Shown here: piece after piece, positions 10,767 to 19,811 of the stretch | Layout: each line of letters starts with the position of its first letter | Position numbering within the stretch: the first letter of the stretch is position 1 | Source: Pseudoxanthobacter soli DSM 19599 | GTDB taxonomy: Bacteria; Pseudomonadota; Alphaproteobacteria; Rhizobiales; Segnochrobactraceae | Length of the DNA: 64,000 nucleotides | Reading direction: 5' to 3' | NCBI GenBank assembly: GCA_945898215.1 | Contig: CAMDHY010000005.1 | Location: forward strand, 19,883-83,882 | The notes under the pieces: generated by a model | Databases searched by the model: none | The model's input: the letters and a program-made list of their open reading frames with translations, nothing else | Told to the model about the DNA's origin: nothing | Program-made: the position numbers and the translations under genes

Positions 10767-11816
10767 CTACTGCAGCGAGCGCGTCAGGATCAGCACGTCG
10801 AGGTTCTCTGTCGGCACGTAGTCGGTCTTGCGGACCTCGAACAGCGTCGGGCCGATCTTGGTGACGCCCTCGGCGCAGAAGCTGACGAGGTTGTCGGGCG
10901 CGCCCTTGTCGACGACGAGGCGGAACTCGCCGATCGGCCCGGCCCAGTTGGCGCCCGTGGTCAGGATGTAGCCAACGCGCTGCTCGGCGAGATAGCCGCC
11001 CTCCGCCTTCTTCGCCGCGCGCTCGGCAGCAGTGAGGAACGATTTGTCGACGCAGTATTTGTCGATCGTCGGCCGCGTGTAGGGATCGCTCGCCGCGCCC
11101 GGCTGGCCGATCATTGAGCCGACCGACATTCCGACGCTCGGCACGTAGCGGTGCTCCACCAGCGTCTCGGTGCCGGCGGCAAAGCGCTGCTCCCGGTAGA
11201 ACGTCGTGTGCAGCGTCCAGCGCGCCTCCAGGTGCCGCTTCATGCCGGTGCCGTCGTCGTCATACTCGACGACCTCGGCGAGCCCGAGCCGGACGAGTTC
11301 ATCCCACTGGTCGGCCGGCAGGGCGTCGAGGACCATGTTCGTGCTGCGCAGATGCGGGGCGAGCGGGACACCCATGCCGGTCAGCAGCGCCGTGCGGTCG
11401 AGGCCGCGCGCCGTCACCCGCTGCTCGACGGCGTTTTCCACGGGCGCACCGTTCACCTCGGTGGTGAAGTCAATGAGCCGCACCGGGTCCTCGGTCGGGA
11501 AGGAGATGTTCTGCTCGGCCGAAGAGATGTTGATGTCCGGCATCGGGAAGGCGACCAGGCTGACGACGTCTTCGTCCGTGCGGTTGAAGAAGCGGTATTT
11601 GACGCGCACCAGCCTGGTCGAGACGAACAGGTCCTCCGAGCGCATCTCGATCGCATCGTTGTGGACGAAGACGAGTCCGCCAGCGGCGAGCTCGGCGGAG
11701 GAATCGTTGGCGGCGGCGGGCCCGGCCGATCCAATGATCCCGACGGCGACGGCAACGGCGCCGATCACGAGGGCGGCGGCAAGCGGGCTGGCGAGCGGTC
11801 TCATCAGGGCTCTCAT
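10767..11816 (-). CDS. DUF4424 domain secreted protein
   Basis: A 349-residue exported protein. A hydrophobic N-terminal segment ends in an Ala-rich G-P-A-A-A-N-D cleavage region near residue 36. The mature protein begins with S-S-A-E-L-A-A-G-G-L-V, followed by a beta-rich segment with M-x-S-E-D-L-F-V-S and Y-x-F-x-N-R-T-D-E-D, the hallmark of DUF4424. The function of the family is unknown. The ATG at 11816 is taken as start because upstream residues are Arg/Pro-rich and would bury the signal peptide. It converges on the methyltransferase gene with a 10-base gap. Confidence 0.85.
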   Translation of the reverse strand: MRALMRPLASPLAAALVIGAVAVAVGIIGSAGPAAANDSSAELAAGGLVFVHNDAIEMRSEDLFVSTRLVRVKYRFFNRTDEDVVSLVAFPMPDINISSAEQNISFPTEDPVRLIDFTTEVNGAPVENAVEQRVTARGLDRTALLTGMGVPLAPHLRSTNMVLDALPADQWDELVRLGLAEVVEYDDDGTGMKRHLEARWTLHTTFYREQRFAAGTETLVEHRYVPSVGMSVGSMIGQPGAASDPYTRPTIDKYCVDKSFLTAAERAAKKAEGGYLAEQRVGYILTTGANWAGPIGEFRLVVDKGAPDNLVSFCAEGVTKIGPTLFEVRKTDYVPTENLDVLILTRSLQ

Positions 11817-11981
11817 CGGTCGGCTACGGGGCACACGGCCATGATTGCGCCCCCGATCGGGCCGCAGCGCAAGCCCCTCGCGGCGGGCATTGCGGCCCCG
11901 CGGCCGGCGCGGGTCGGCGTTCGTGGACAAAGGCCGCGTTAGCCCCTAGGAGAGCCTGACTTTCAAGGACAACGGCGCCCC

Positions 11982-13529
11982 ATGACCGACACCGTCCTCA
12001 TCATCGACTTCGGCAGCCAGGTGACGCAGCTGATCGCCCGGCGCGTGCGCGAGAACGGCACCTACTGCGAGATCCATCCCTTCCAGACCGCCGAGGCGGC
12101 CTTCCACCGCCTGAAGCCGAAGGCGGTGATCCTCTCCGGCGGCCCGGCCTCGGTGCCGGACGCGGGCTCGCCGCGGGCGCCCCAGGCGGTCTTCGAGGCC
12201 GGCATCCCCGTCCTCGGCATCTGCTACGGCCAGATGACGATGGCCGAGCAGCTCGGCGGCACCGTCGAGGGCGGCCACCATCGCGAGTTCGGCCGCGCCG
12301 ACGTCACCGTGCGGGGCCCGAGTGCGCTCTTCGACGGCGTCTGGGAGGTCGGCGGCAAGCATCCCGTCTGGATGAGCCACGGCGACCGCATCACCGAGAT
12401 GCCGGCGGGTTTCGAGGTCTATGCCGCCTCGCCGAACGCCCCCTTCGCCGTCATCGCCGACGAGGACCGGCACTTCTACGGGCTGATGTTCCACCCGGAA
12501 GTCGTCCATACCCCCGACGGTGGCCGGCTCCTGTGGAACTTCGTCCACAAGATCGCGGGCCTCAAGTCCGAGTGGACGATGTCGGCCTACCGCCAGGCGA
12601 TGGTCGACAAGATCCGCGCCCAGGTGGGCAGGGGCCGGGTCGTCTGCGGGCTCTCCGGCGGCGTCGATTCGGCGGTCGCCGCCGTCCTCATCCACGAGGC
12701 GATCGGCGACCAGCTCACCTGCATCTTCGTCGACCACGGGCTGATGCGCCTGAACGAGGCGGAGGAGGTCGTCGGGCTGTTCCGCGGCCACTACAACATT
12801 CCGCTCGTCCACGTCGACGCGAGCGAGATGTTCCTCACCGCGCTCGAGGGCGAGGCGGATCCGGAAACGAAGCGCAAGACGATCGGGCGCCTGTTCATCG
12901 AGGTGTTCGAGGCGGAGGCGAAGAAGCTCGGCGGCGCCGAGTTCCTCGCCCAGGGCACGCTCTACCCCGACGTCATCGAGAGCGTGTCGTTCTCCGGCGG
13001 CCCGTCGGTGACGATCAAGTCGCACCACAATGTCGGCGGCCTGCCCGAGCGGATGAACATGACGCTCGTCGAGCCGCTGCGCGAGCTCTTCAAGGACGAG
13101 GTGCGGGCGCTCGGCCGCGAACTCGGCCTGCCGGAGAGCTTCGTCGGCCGGCACCCGTTCCCCGGCCCCGGCCTCGCCATCCGCTGCCCGGGCGGCATCA
13201 CCCGCGAGAAGCTCGACGTGCTCCGCCGCGCCGATGCGATCTATCTGGAAGAGATCCGCGCCGCGGGCCTCTACGACGTCATCTGGCAGGCCTTCGCGGT
13301 GCTGCTGCCGGTGCAGACGGTCGGCGTGATGGGCGACGGGCGCACCTACGAGCACGTGCTGGCGCTCCGCGCGGTGACGTCGATCGACGGCATGACGGCC
13401 GACTTCTACCCCTTCGACATGGCCTTCCTCGGCCGCACGGCGACCCGCATCATCAACGAGATCCGCGGCATCAACCGCGTCGTCTACGACGTGACGTCGA
13501 AGCCGCCGGGCACGATCGAGTGGGAGTGA
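11982..13529 (+). CDS. guaA: GMP synthase (glutamine-hydrolysing)
   Basis: Amidates XMP to GMP using glutamine and ATP (515 residues, full length). An N-terminal class I glutamine amidotransferase domain (about 1-195) has nucleophile Cys81 in G-I-C-Y-G-Q and the His/Glu pair in H-P-E-V. The ATP pyrophosphatase domain carries the P-loop L-S-G-G-V-D-S. The C-terminal dimerisation domain ends in the conserved P-P-G-T-I-E-W-E. With guaB in the same window, the whole IMP-to-GMP route is present. It is separated from guaB by unrelated genes and its promoter probably lies in the 165-base gap upstream. Confidence 0.97.
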   Translation: MTDTVLIIDFGSQVTQLIARRVRENGTYCEIHPFQTAEAAFHRLKPKAVILSGGPASVPDAGSPRAPQAVFEAGIPVLGICYGQMTMAEQLGGTVEGGHHREFGRADVTVRGPSALFDGVWEVGGKHPVWMSHGDRITEMPAGFEVYAASPNAPFAVIADEDRHFYGLMFHPEVVHTPDGGRLLWNFVHKIAGLKSEWTMSAYRQAMVDKIRAQVGRGRVVCGLSGGVDSAVAAVLIHEAIGDQLTCIFVDHGLMRLNEAEEVVGLFRGHYNIPLVHVDASEMFLTALEGEADPETKRKTIGRLFIEVFEAEAKKLGGAEFLAQGTLYPDVIESVSFSGGPSVTIKSHHNVGGLPERMNMTLVEPLRELFKDEVRALGRELGLPESFVGRHPFPGPGLAIRCPGGITREKLDVLRRADAIYLEEIRAAGLYDVIWQAFAVLLPVQTVGVMGDGRTYEHVLALRAVTSIDGMTADFYPFDMAFLGRTATRIINEIRGINRVVYDVTSKPPGTIEWE

Positions 13530-13596
13530 GGCGCAGCCGACGTGTGGCGACGCTTGCGCGCCGCCGACCGCCAGACCACTGACGGCGCTCACGGGC

Positions 13597-13621
13597 GGGT
13601 GCCACATCCGATGTGGCACCC
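13597..13621. terminator. bidirectional hairpin between guaA and ene-reductase gene
   Basis: A perfect 11-bp inverted repeat, GGGTGCCACAT with its complement, encloses a CCG loop in the 99-base gap between two convergent genes. There is no clear T-run on either side, so it may act through its stability or together with Rho. Confidence 0.5.
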
Positions 13622-13628
13622 GGGCGGG

Positions 13629-14723
13629 TCAGTGGCCGAATCCGGCGGTCATGGCGGGGTAGTCCGTGTAGCCCGCAGCGCCGCCACCATAGATCGTGGC
13701 GGGATTGGGCTGCGCGAGCGTTGCGCCGGTCATCAGCCGCTCGATCAGGTCTGGATTGGCGATGAATGGACGGCCGAACGCGAACAGGTCCGCCTTGCCC
13801 TCGGCCAGGCGTGACCTCGCGAGGTCGAGATCGTAGCCGTTGTTGGCGATGTAGGTGTTCCTGAAGCGGCGGCGGAGCGATCCGAAGTCGAACGCAGCCA
13901 CATCGCGCGGGCCGCCAGTGGCGCCCTCGACGATGTGGACATAAGCGATGCCCAGCCTGTCGAGCTGCGCCACGACATAGTCGAACTGGGGCTGTTCGTT
14001 GCCGGACATCACGATGCCGCTGGCCGGCGAGACCGGTGAGAGGCGGACACCGGTGCGATCCGCGCCGATCTGCCGCGACACGGCCTCGGTCACCTCCAGC
14101 AGCAGGCGGGCGCGGTTCTCGATCGAGCCGCCGTAGGCGTCGGTGCGGACATTGGCCGTCTCCCGCAGAAACTGGTCGAGGAGATAGCCGTTGGCGCCAT
14201 GCACCTCGACCCCGTCGAAGCCCGCCGCGATCGCGTTTGCGGCGGCCCGACGGAAGGTTTCGACGATGGCGGGAATCTCGCCGGCTTCGAGCGCACGCGG
14301 CTCCGAGACGTCGGCGAAGCCATTGTTGACGAAGGTCTTCGTCTCCGCGCGGATGGCCGACGGTGCGACGGGGGCCTTGCCGCCGAGAAGATCGACGTGG
14401 CTGACGCGGCCGACATGCCACAGCTGGACGAAGATGCGTCCGCCCTTGGCGTGGACCGCGTCGGTCACCGTCCGCCAGCCGGCGATCTGTTCCGGCGTGT
14501 AGAGCCCGGGCGTGTCCTGGTAGCCTTGCGCCTGCTCGGAGACCTGCGTGGCCTCGGTGATGATGAGCCCGGCGCCGGCGCGCTGGGCGTAGTACTCGGC
14601 CGCGTGCTGGCTCGGCACGAGACCGGGGCCTGCACGGTTGCGCGTCAGCGGCGCCATGACGATGCGGTTCGAGAGCGTGAGCGGGCCGAGCTCGTACGGG
14701 GCGAAAAGGGACTTGTCGGACAT
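13629..14723 (-). CDS. Old Yellow Enzyme family ene-reductase
   Basis: An FMN-dependent NAD(P)H oxidoreductase that reduces C=C bonds of alpha,beta-unsaturated carbonyls or nitro compounds (364 residues, TIM barrel). Visible family features are the N-terminal F-x-P-Y-x-L-G-x-x-x-L-x-N-R-I-V-M-A-P-L-T-R block, Q-L-W-H-V-G-R, the substrate-binding V-H-G-A-N-G-Y pair (His/Asn) and G-G-S-I-E-N-R. It resembles NemA/XenB-type enzymes. It lies downstream of the LysR gene at 15043 on the same strand, after a 319-base gap, and may belong to that regulon. Confidence 0.93.
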   Translation of the reverse strand: MSDKSLFAPYELGPLTLSNRIVMAPLTRNRAGPGLVPSQHAAEYYAQRAGAGLIITEATQVSEQAQGYQDTPGLYTPEQIAGWRTVTDAVHAKGGRIFVQLWHVGRVSHVDLLGGKAPVAPSAIRAETKTFVNNGFADVSEPRALEAGEIPAIVETFRRAAANAIAAGFDGVEVHGANGYLLDQFLRETANVRTDAYGGSIENRARLLLEVTEAVSRQIGADRTGVRLSPVSPASGIVMSGNEQPQFDYVVAQLDRLGIAYVHIVEGATGGPRDVAAFDFGSLRRRFRNTYIANNGYDLDLARSRLAEGKADLFAFGRPFIANPDLIERLMTGATLAQPNPATIYGGGAAGYTDYPAMTAGFGH

Positions 14724-15042
14724 GGAGCATCATCTTTCGTGCGTCTGTCGCGTTCGATCGCGCGCGTGGCTGCGTGACTGTCAGTCGGCCGCCCGGTAAC
14801 GCGCCGCGTGGCGTGTGTTCCTGAAGCATGTGCGGAAGCATGGCCTGACGCGCGGCCTAAGGGGCGCTGCACTGTTGCACATCGGGCGGCGCTCAATCGT
14901 GACGGCCTCGCGGCGATCGACGCCGCCCAGCGCCGCCTCGACGAATTCACCGCTCTCCACCACGCCGGGTCCGAGGTGAGCCAGCGCCGGATCGACGACC
15001 TCATCGTCCGCAGCGGCCTGCCGGGAGCGGAACAACGGCCCG
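14724..15042. other. 319-base gap without a recognisable gene
   Basis: The gap lies between the LysR gene and the ene-reductase gene, both on the minus strand. Open frames on either strand here (14808-15128 plus, 14781-15035 minus) have no recognisable family and no convincing start context. It probably holds the ene-reductase promoter. It could also contain gene debris, since the plus frame has a short helix-like patch around 14895-15035. Confidence 0.4.
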
Positions 15043-15966
15043 TCAGGCGTCGCCGAACGCGTCCTCGATTTTCGCCAGGGCGAGGCTCAAGCGCGGCGCG
15101 ACGAAGTCGAGGAAGGCCCGGCGCTTGAGCGGCTGCACCGGTTGCGGCTGGTGAACGAGGTTGACCGGGGCCGGACGACCATCCCACTGGCGAAGCACGG
15201 GGACGAGGCGTCCGTCGGCGATGGCCGCCGCGACCTGATAGGACATCAGGCGCGCGACGCCGAGGCCGGCCGCCGCCGCCTCCACCACCGCATCGGCCGT
15301 GTTGACCGAGAACCGCGGCCGGATCGGCACCACGCGCTCGGACGCACCCATCCCGAATGTCCAGCTGCGGCGGGTCTGCGGGCCCTCGAAGGCGATGCAG
15401 TCGTGGTCGATCAGGGCGTCGGGGTCGGCGGGTTCGCCGCGTCGGGCGAGATAGTCCGGGCTCGCGCTGGCGATCCAGCGCACATGTCCGACCTGACGGC
15501 CGATCAGCCGACTGTCGGGCATGCGGCCGATGCGGACCGCCACATCGACATGGGCTTCGACGAGGTCGATCACCTGATCCGAGAGGATCAGCCGCACGGT
15601 GACCGGCGGATAGGCGGCCAGGAAGGCATGGACCACCGGGGCGACGTGGAGCTTGCCGAACATGATCGGCGCCGTCACCACCAACTCGCCGCGCGGTTCG
15701 CGATACTCGCCGCTGGCGGCACGCTCGGCGTCGGCCAGATCGTCGAGGAGGCGGCGCGCCACCGCCGTGAAGGCCTCGCCGGCCTCGGTCAGGACGAGCC
15801 TGCGGCTGGTCCGCACCAGAAGCCGCGAGCCGAGATGCGTCTCCAAATCGGAGATGCGGCGGCTGATCGTCGGCAACGGCACCTTGAGCGAACGGGACGC
15901 CGCCGACAGGCTGCCGCCGTCCACCGCCGCCACCAGCGTCCGCATGGCCTCGAAGCGATCCATCAT
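15043..15966 (-). CDS. LysR-type transcriptional regulator
   Basis: A 307-residue LysR-family regulator. The N-terminal winged helix-turn-helix (about 4-62) shows the typical S-L-S-A-A-S-R-S-L-x-x-x-x-P-T-I-S-R-R-I-x-x-L-E-x-x-L-G pattern, followed by a linker helix and a periplasmic-binding-protein-like effector domain. It is divergent from a four-gene plus-strand run starting at 16076 and upstream of the ene-reductase gene on its own strand, so it likely controls one or both. The effector is unknown. Two ATG codons (15966 and 15963) are adjacent. Confidence 0.92.
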   Translation of the reverse strand: MMDRFEAMRTLVAAVDGGSLSAASRSLKVPLPTISRRISDLETHLGSRLLVRTSRRLVLTEAGEAFTAVARRLLDDLADAERAASGEYREPRGELVVTAPIMFGKLHVAPVVHAFLAAYPPVTVRLILSDQVIDLVEAHVDVAVRIGRMPDSRLIGRQVGHVRWIASASPDYLARRGEPADPDALIDHDCIAFEGPQTRRSWTFGMGASERVVPIRPRFSVNTADAVVEAAAAGLGVARLMSYQVAAAIADGRLVPVLRQWDGRPAPVNLVHQPQPVQPLKRRAFLDFVAPRLSLALAKIEDAFGDA

Positions 15967-15968
15967 GC

Positions 15969-15983
15969 TTCCATAAAACGGAA
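15969..15983. promoter_or_regulatory. possible LysR-type binding site in divergent promoter
   Basis: TTCC-N7-GGAA is an inverted repeat containing the T-N11-A spacing of LysR-type operators. It lies two bases upstream of the LysR start codon in an A/T-rich patch of the 109-base divergent region. Its position over the translation start region suggests autorepression if it is real. Confidence 0.3.
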
Positions 15984-16075
15984 TATAGGGTCTAGAAAAT
16001 GACGTCTGACGGTGAAAAATGAAAGATCATAGATAGGAGGCACCGGCCGTTCCGGCTGGAAGGGAGGGACCTCCG

Positions 16076-16627
16076 ATGACCCGTCTTGCCACCCCCGCCA
16101 CCATCACTGACGCCCCCGAAGCCTCGCGTCCGCTGCTCGAAGCCGTCGCCAGGCAGCTCGGCAGCGCCCCCAACATGTTCCGCTCGATCGCCCTCAGCCC
16201 GCAGGCGCTCGAAGGCTATCTCGGCCTGTCCGGCGCGCTCGCCAAGGGCTCGCTGCCGGCCGCCACGCGCGAGCGGATCGCGCTGGCCGTGGCCGAAATC
16301 AACGGCTGCAGCTACTGCCTGTCGGCGCACACCTATCTCGGCCGCAACCTCGCGAAGCTCGACGATGCGGAGATCACCGCCAACCGCAGCGGCGCTTCGA
16401 ACGACCCGAAGGCCGACGCCGCCGTCCGCTTCGCCGCAAAGGTCGCGACCGCTCGCGGCCACGTCGGCGACGCCGACTTCGCCGCCGTGAAGCTCGCCGG
16501 CTACAGCGATGCGCAGGTCATCGAGATCGTCCAGCACGTCGCGCTGAACACCTGGACCAACCTCTTCAACGAGGTCTTCAAGACCGAGATCGACTTCCCG
16601 GTCGTCGAAGCCCGCACCGCCGCCTGA
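16076..16627 (+). CDS. AhpD-like carboxymuconolactone decarboxylase family protein
   Basis: A 183-residue all-helical protein of the CMD/AhpD superfamily. The redox pair Cys78-x-x-Cys81 followed by L-S-A-H (His85) is the AhpD-type active site, which suggests a thiol peroxidase or disulfide reductase role rather than lactone decarboxylation. N-x-F-R near residue 37 and the late N-x-x-N-x-F segment also match peroxidase-related members. A strong GGGAGGGACC precedes the ATG. It is first in a run of four plus-strand genes divergent from the LysR regulator. Confidence 0.9.
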   Translation: MTRLATPATITDAPEASRPLLEAVARQLGSAPNMFRSIALSPQALEGYLGLSGALAKGSLPAATRERIALAVAEINGCSYCLSAHTYLGRNLAKLDDAEITANRSGASNDPKADAAVRFAAKVATARGHVGDADFAAVKLAGYSDAQVIEIVQHVALNTWTNLFNEVFKTEIDFPVVEARTAA

Positions 16628-16710
16628 TCCTGAGGCGTGATGATCATCCCGGCAGGCGCCGACTTCGCCCCGGCGCCTGTCCCCCGTCACATATTGCCCG
16701 CGGCTTCCCC

Positions 16711-17565
16711 ATGACCCTCCACAAGTTCGCCACCGTCAACGATCGCCGTGTCTTCTATCGCGAGGCCGGCGACCCCTCTCTTCCCACCATCATCCTGCTG
16801 CACGGCTTCCCCACCAGCAGCTTCATGTTCCGCGACCTGATCCCGCTGCTTGCGGACCGCTTCCACGTGATCGCGCCGGACTACATCGGCTTCGGCCACT
16901 CGGACGCGCCGCCGGTCAGCGCCTTCGACTACAGCTTAGACAACCTCACCGCTCACGTCGCCGGTCTCATCGAAGAGCTCGGGCTCACCTCCTACATCCT
17001 CTACATGCACGACTATGGCGGCCCGGTCGGCTTCCGGCTGTTCACGCAGAACCCCGAGGCCGTCACCGGCTTCGTTATCCAGAACGCCAATGCCTACATG
17101 ATCGGCGTCGGCGACCCGGCGGCGCAGATCTTCCTGCCGCTCTGGGCGAAGCGCGACGCCGCCAGCGAAACCGCCGCCCGCAGCCTGCTGGCCGCCGAGA
17201 CGACGAAGTTTCAGTATCAGGTCGGGGCTCGCGACATCGACGCTGTCAGCCCCGACAACTGGACGCATGACCAGGCCCTGCTCGATCGCCCCGGCCACGA
17301 TGCGGCGCATCTGAACCTGCTGCACGACTACCAGACCAACGTTGCTCTCTACGTCAGCTGGCACCGGGCTTTCCGCACCCACGGCCCGAAGACGCTCATC
17401 GTCTGGGGCCGGAACGATCCGTTCTTCGTCCCCGCGGGTGCGGACGCCTACCTCGCCGATCTGCCGCAGGCCCGGCTGGTTTGGCTCGATGCCGGCCACT
17501 TCGTCCTCGACGAGAATGCCGCCGCCGTCGCTGCCGAGATCAAGGCGAGCTTCGCCGCCCCGTGA
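16711..17565 (+). CDS. alpha/beta hydrolase with aspartate nucleophile
   Basis: A 284-residue alpha/beta hydrolase. The oxyanion motif H-G-F-P (residues 31-34) is followed by a nucleophile elbow reading H-D-Y-G-G, so the nucleophile is Asp101 rather than Ser. This is the arrangement of haloalkane dehalogenases and epoxide hydrolases. A late D-A-G-H-F segment supplies the catalytic His. The substrate is unknown. It is second in the gene run downstream of the divergent LysR promoter, 83 bases after the AhpD-like gene. Confidence 0.9.
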   Translation: MTLHKFATVNDRRVFYREAGDPSLPTIILLHGFPTSSFMFRDLIPLLADRFHVIAPDYIGFGHSDAPPVSAFDYSLDNLTAHVAGLIEELGLTSYILYMHDYGGPVGFRLFTQNPEAVTGFVIQNANAYMIGVGDPAAQIFLPLWAKRDAASETAARSLLAAETTKFQYQVGARDIDAVSPDNWTHDQALLDRPGHDAAHLNLLHDYQTNVALYVSWHRAFRTHGPKTLIVWGRNDPFFVPAGADAYLADLPQARLVWLDAGHFVLDENAAAVAAEIKASFAAP

Positions 17566-17719
17566 CCCTTCTACGCCCCACGCAACGCCATGATGCAACA
17601 CGTTGGCGATGCGGGTGGAATCCCGATGACGGTGACGGTCGCACGGTTCTTGACCGCCACCGCGCTGCAGACCGGCGGCGGCGTTGCGCCGTTGGTCCGT
17701 CCACGCAGGAGAGCCCGAC

Positions 17720-18334
17720 ATGACGCCGTCCAGCGACATCGCCTTCACCCCGACCGTCAAGGCCATCCAGACTGCGCGCGGATCGCGTGAGATCTATGCG
17801 CGGATAGAGGCTCGCGGCGGCTTCCAGACAGCGGTGACCGCCGACCTCGAGGCGTTCCTGGCCGACGTCGACACCGCCTATCTCGCCACGGCCAATGCCG
17901 AAGGCCAGCCCTATGCCCAGCACCGCGGCGGCCCCAAGGGCTTCATTCGCCTGCTCGACGACCGCACGCTGGGCTTTGCCGACTACAGCGGCAACCGCCA
18001 GTATGTCAGCATCGGCAACCTGGCCGAGAACGATCGCGCCTTCCTGTTCCTCATGGACTACGCCCACCGCCGGCGCATCAAGATCTGGGGCCGCGCCGAG
18101 GTCAGCAACGACCCGGCCGTGATCGCCCGTCTGATGCCGGAGAACTATCGCGCCCGGCCCGAGCACGCGATCCTGTTCCGGATCGAGGCCTGGGATGTGA
18201 ACTGCCCGCAGCATATTCCGCAGAAGTTCGATGCGGCCGACGTCGGTGCCGCCGTCGCGCGCCTGAACGGCCGGATCGCCGTGCTCGAAGCCGAGAACGC
18301 CGCCCTCAGGAGCCGGATCGGAGAGCCCCGATGA
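17720..18334 (+). CDS. pyridoxamine 5'-phosphate oxidase-like flavoprotein
   Basis: A 204-residue protein of the FMN-binding split-barrel (PNPOx-like) group. The core reads [15 protein letters not shown] with later G-G-P-K-G-F and D-Y-S-G-N-R-Q-Y, typical of oxidoreductases using FMN or F420-like cofactors. The last 30 residues form a leucine-zipper-like coiled coil ([15 protein letters not shown]). The ATG at 17720 is chosen because AGGAGAG lies upstream at proper spacing. Its stop overlaps the next gene (ATGA). Confidence 0.88.
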   Translation: MTPSSDIAFTPTVKAIQTARGSREIYARIEARGGFQTAVTADLEAFLADVDTAYLATANAEGQPYAQHRGGPKGFIRLLDDRTLGFADYSGNRQYVSIGNLAENDRAFLFLMDYAHRRRIKIWGRAEVSNDPAVIARLMPENYRARPEHAILFRIEAWDVNCPQHIPQKFDAADVGAAVARLNGRIAVLEAENAALRSRIGEPR

Positions 18335-18795
18335 GCCGCCCGCCGCTGCCGCCCTTCACCGACGAGACGGCCGCCCGGAAGGCGCGTACGGCCGAAGACG
18401 CCTGGAACAGCCGCGACCCGGCCGCGGTCGCGCTCGCCTATACGCCCGACAGTCGCTGGCGGAACCGGGCGGAATTCCTATCGGGCCGTGAGGAGATCGA
18501 GGCGTTCCTCACGCGCAAGTGGGCGCGCGAGCTGGACTACCGGCTGATCAAGGAGGTGTGGGCGCACGCCGGCGACCGCATCGCCGTGCGCTTCGCCTAC
18601 GAGTATCACGACGACAGCGGCCAGTGGCTTCGCGCCTATGGCAACGAGAACTGGCAGTTCGATGCGGACGGCCTGATGGAACGCCGCATCGCCAGCATCA
18701 ACGAGCATCCCATCACCGCGGCCGAGCGCAAGTTCCACTGGCCGCTCGGCCGCCGGCCCGACGACCATCCCGGCTTGAGCGCCTCGGGGTTCTAG
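18331..18795 (+). CDS. DUF1348 / SnoaL-like (NTF2-fold) protein
   Basis: A 154-residue small protein with the DUF1348 pattern: P-P-F-x-x-E-T-A-x-x-K-x-x-x-A-E-D-A-W-N near the N-terminus, then Y-x-x-x-x-x-W-R-N-R, E-Y-H-D-D-x-G-x-W-x-R-x-Y-G-N-E-N-W and R-x-A-S-I-N. The fold is the NTF2/SnoaL cone seen in small isomerases and hydrolases. The function of DUF1348 is not established. It overlaps the preceding flavoprotein stop and ends the LysR-associated run. Confidence 0.9.
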   Translation: MSRPPLPPFTDETAARKARTAEDAWNSRDPAAVALAYTPDSRWRNRAEFLSGREEIEAFLTRKWARELDYRLIKEVWAHAGDRIAVRFAYEYHDDSGQWLRAYGNENWQFDADGLMERRIASINEHPITAAERKFHWPLGRRPDDHPGLSASGF

Positions 18796-18949
18796 GCACG
18801 ACGGCACCGTCGTCGCGGTGTCGCGCCCCATGCCAGAGGGATAGGTGACGGAGGCGGTCGTGGCGCCCTCGGCGTTGGAACGGATGGTGCCGCCCTCGCC
18901 CTTCCGGCATGTGGCCGCCGCCGCCGATCGACGGCCGTGGATGTGCGCG

Positions 18950-19315
18950 TCACCGGCGCCGGGTGAGGATCATGCCGCCGTGGTGCAGCGTGTCGGTGTC
19001 GACGAAGACGCCGTCGGCGGTGAAGCCGGTGTCGTCCCAGTAGAAAATCTCCGGGCCGGTGACCTTGTAGCGCCCCTGATAGGCGCTTTCGCGGCTGCCG
19101 CGCGCCTCGTTGTAGCGGCCGTTCGGCAGCAGTTCGTGGCGAACGCGGCCGTCGGCGGTTACCCACATGCCGACGTAGGGGTGGTTTTGGGTGTGCTCCC
19201 AGCTTTCGGACGCCGCGGAGGGGTGTTCGGTAGTCATCTGTGCCCTGGCCTCCGGGAGGACTGCGAACGCGGCGGTGGCCGCGAGGGTGAGCGCGAGGGG
19301 GCGGAGCGCCGTCAT
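18950..19315 (-). CDS. Atu4866-type secreted protein
   Basis: A 121-residue exported protein. A signal peptide (about 1-25, ending A-R-A) leads into a compact beta domain with H-P-Y-V-G-M-W-V-T-x-D-G-x-V-R-H-E-L-L-P-N-G-R-Y-x-E-A-R-G split over residues 40-70, the signature of the family named after Agrobacterium Atu4866. The function is unknown; the fold is small and lipocalin-like. The start overlaps the stop of the upstream CMD-family gene (ATGA), so the two are coupled. Confidence 0.88.
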   Translation of the reverse strand: MTALRPLALTLAATAAFAVLPEARAQMTTEHPSAASESWEHTQNHPYVGMWVTADGRVRHELLPNGRYNEARGSRESAYQGRYKVTGPEIFYWDDTGFTADGVFVDTDTLHHGGMILTRRR

Positions 19316-19800
19316 GGCGTCGCCCTCCCGTCGCCCGCGGCCGCAGCGCGGCGTTCGGCGAAGAGCTCGGAGAGCGCCTGCGAGGCGGCGATGGCCCGGG
19401 GGAAGCCGGCCGGCACGGTGATCATGTAGACGACCTCCTTCAGCTCCTCCTCGCTCACGCCGATGTTGAGGGCGTAGCCGGCGTGGACCTTGACGAACGG
19501 CGTCAGGCCGAGGGACGCGAACACGGCAACCGCCGCCAGCTGTCGCGTGCGATCGTCGAGGCCCGGGCGGGACCAGACGTCGCCCAGCGCATAGGCCTCG
19601 GTCGCATCGGCGAGGAAGGGGAACTCCCGCCGCATCTCCTCGAGCACAGGCTGTGACAGGCCGTGGTTGAGGGATCGGACGACGGCGTCGCCGCGCTGGC
19701 GCCGTTCCTCGGTGGTCTCGGCGAAGGCCGGGGAGGGAAGGGCGGCGAAGGCCAGGACCGCCGCGGCCGTGCGCAGCGAAGATTGGATCGGATGGGTCAT
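19312..19800 (-). CDS. exported carboxymuconolactone decarboxylase family protein
   Basis: A 162-residue CMD-family protein with a signal peptide (about 1-27, S-P-A-F-A cleavage). The mature part matches the family through A-L-G-D-V-W-S-R-P-G-L-D-D-R-T-R and V-H-A-G-Y-A-L-N-I-G-V-S-E-E-E. There is no cysteine anywhere in the protein, so it lacks the AhpD redox pair and resembles the PcaC-like branch. Secretion is uncommon in this superfamily. The ATG at 19800 is preceded by GAGGAGCTCAGCC; the longer frame above it only reads into the broken dehydrogenase. Confidence 0.88.
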   Translation of the reverse strand: MTHPIQSSLRTAAAVLAFAALPSPAFAETTEERRQRGDAVVRSLNHGLSQPVLEEMRREFPFLADATEAYALGDVWSRPGLDDRTRQLAAVAVFASLGLTPFVKVHAGYALNIGVSEEELKEVVYMITVPAGFPRAIAASQALSELFAERRAAAAGDGRATP

Positions 19801-19811
19801 GGCTGAGCTCC

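Noticed and set aside
14781..15128. Overlapping short frames in the gap between LysR and the ene-reductase gene
   Set aside because: Neither strand gives a recognisable protein, a ribosome binding site or a typical composition.
18798..18813. Small hairpin ACGACG-GCAC-CGTCGT after the DUF1348 gene
   Set aside because: Only six base pairs and no T-run, so there is not enough to call a terminator.
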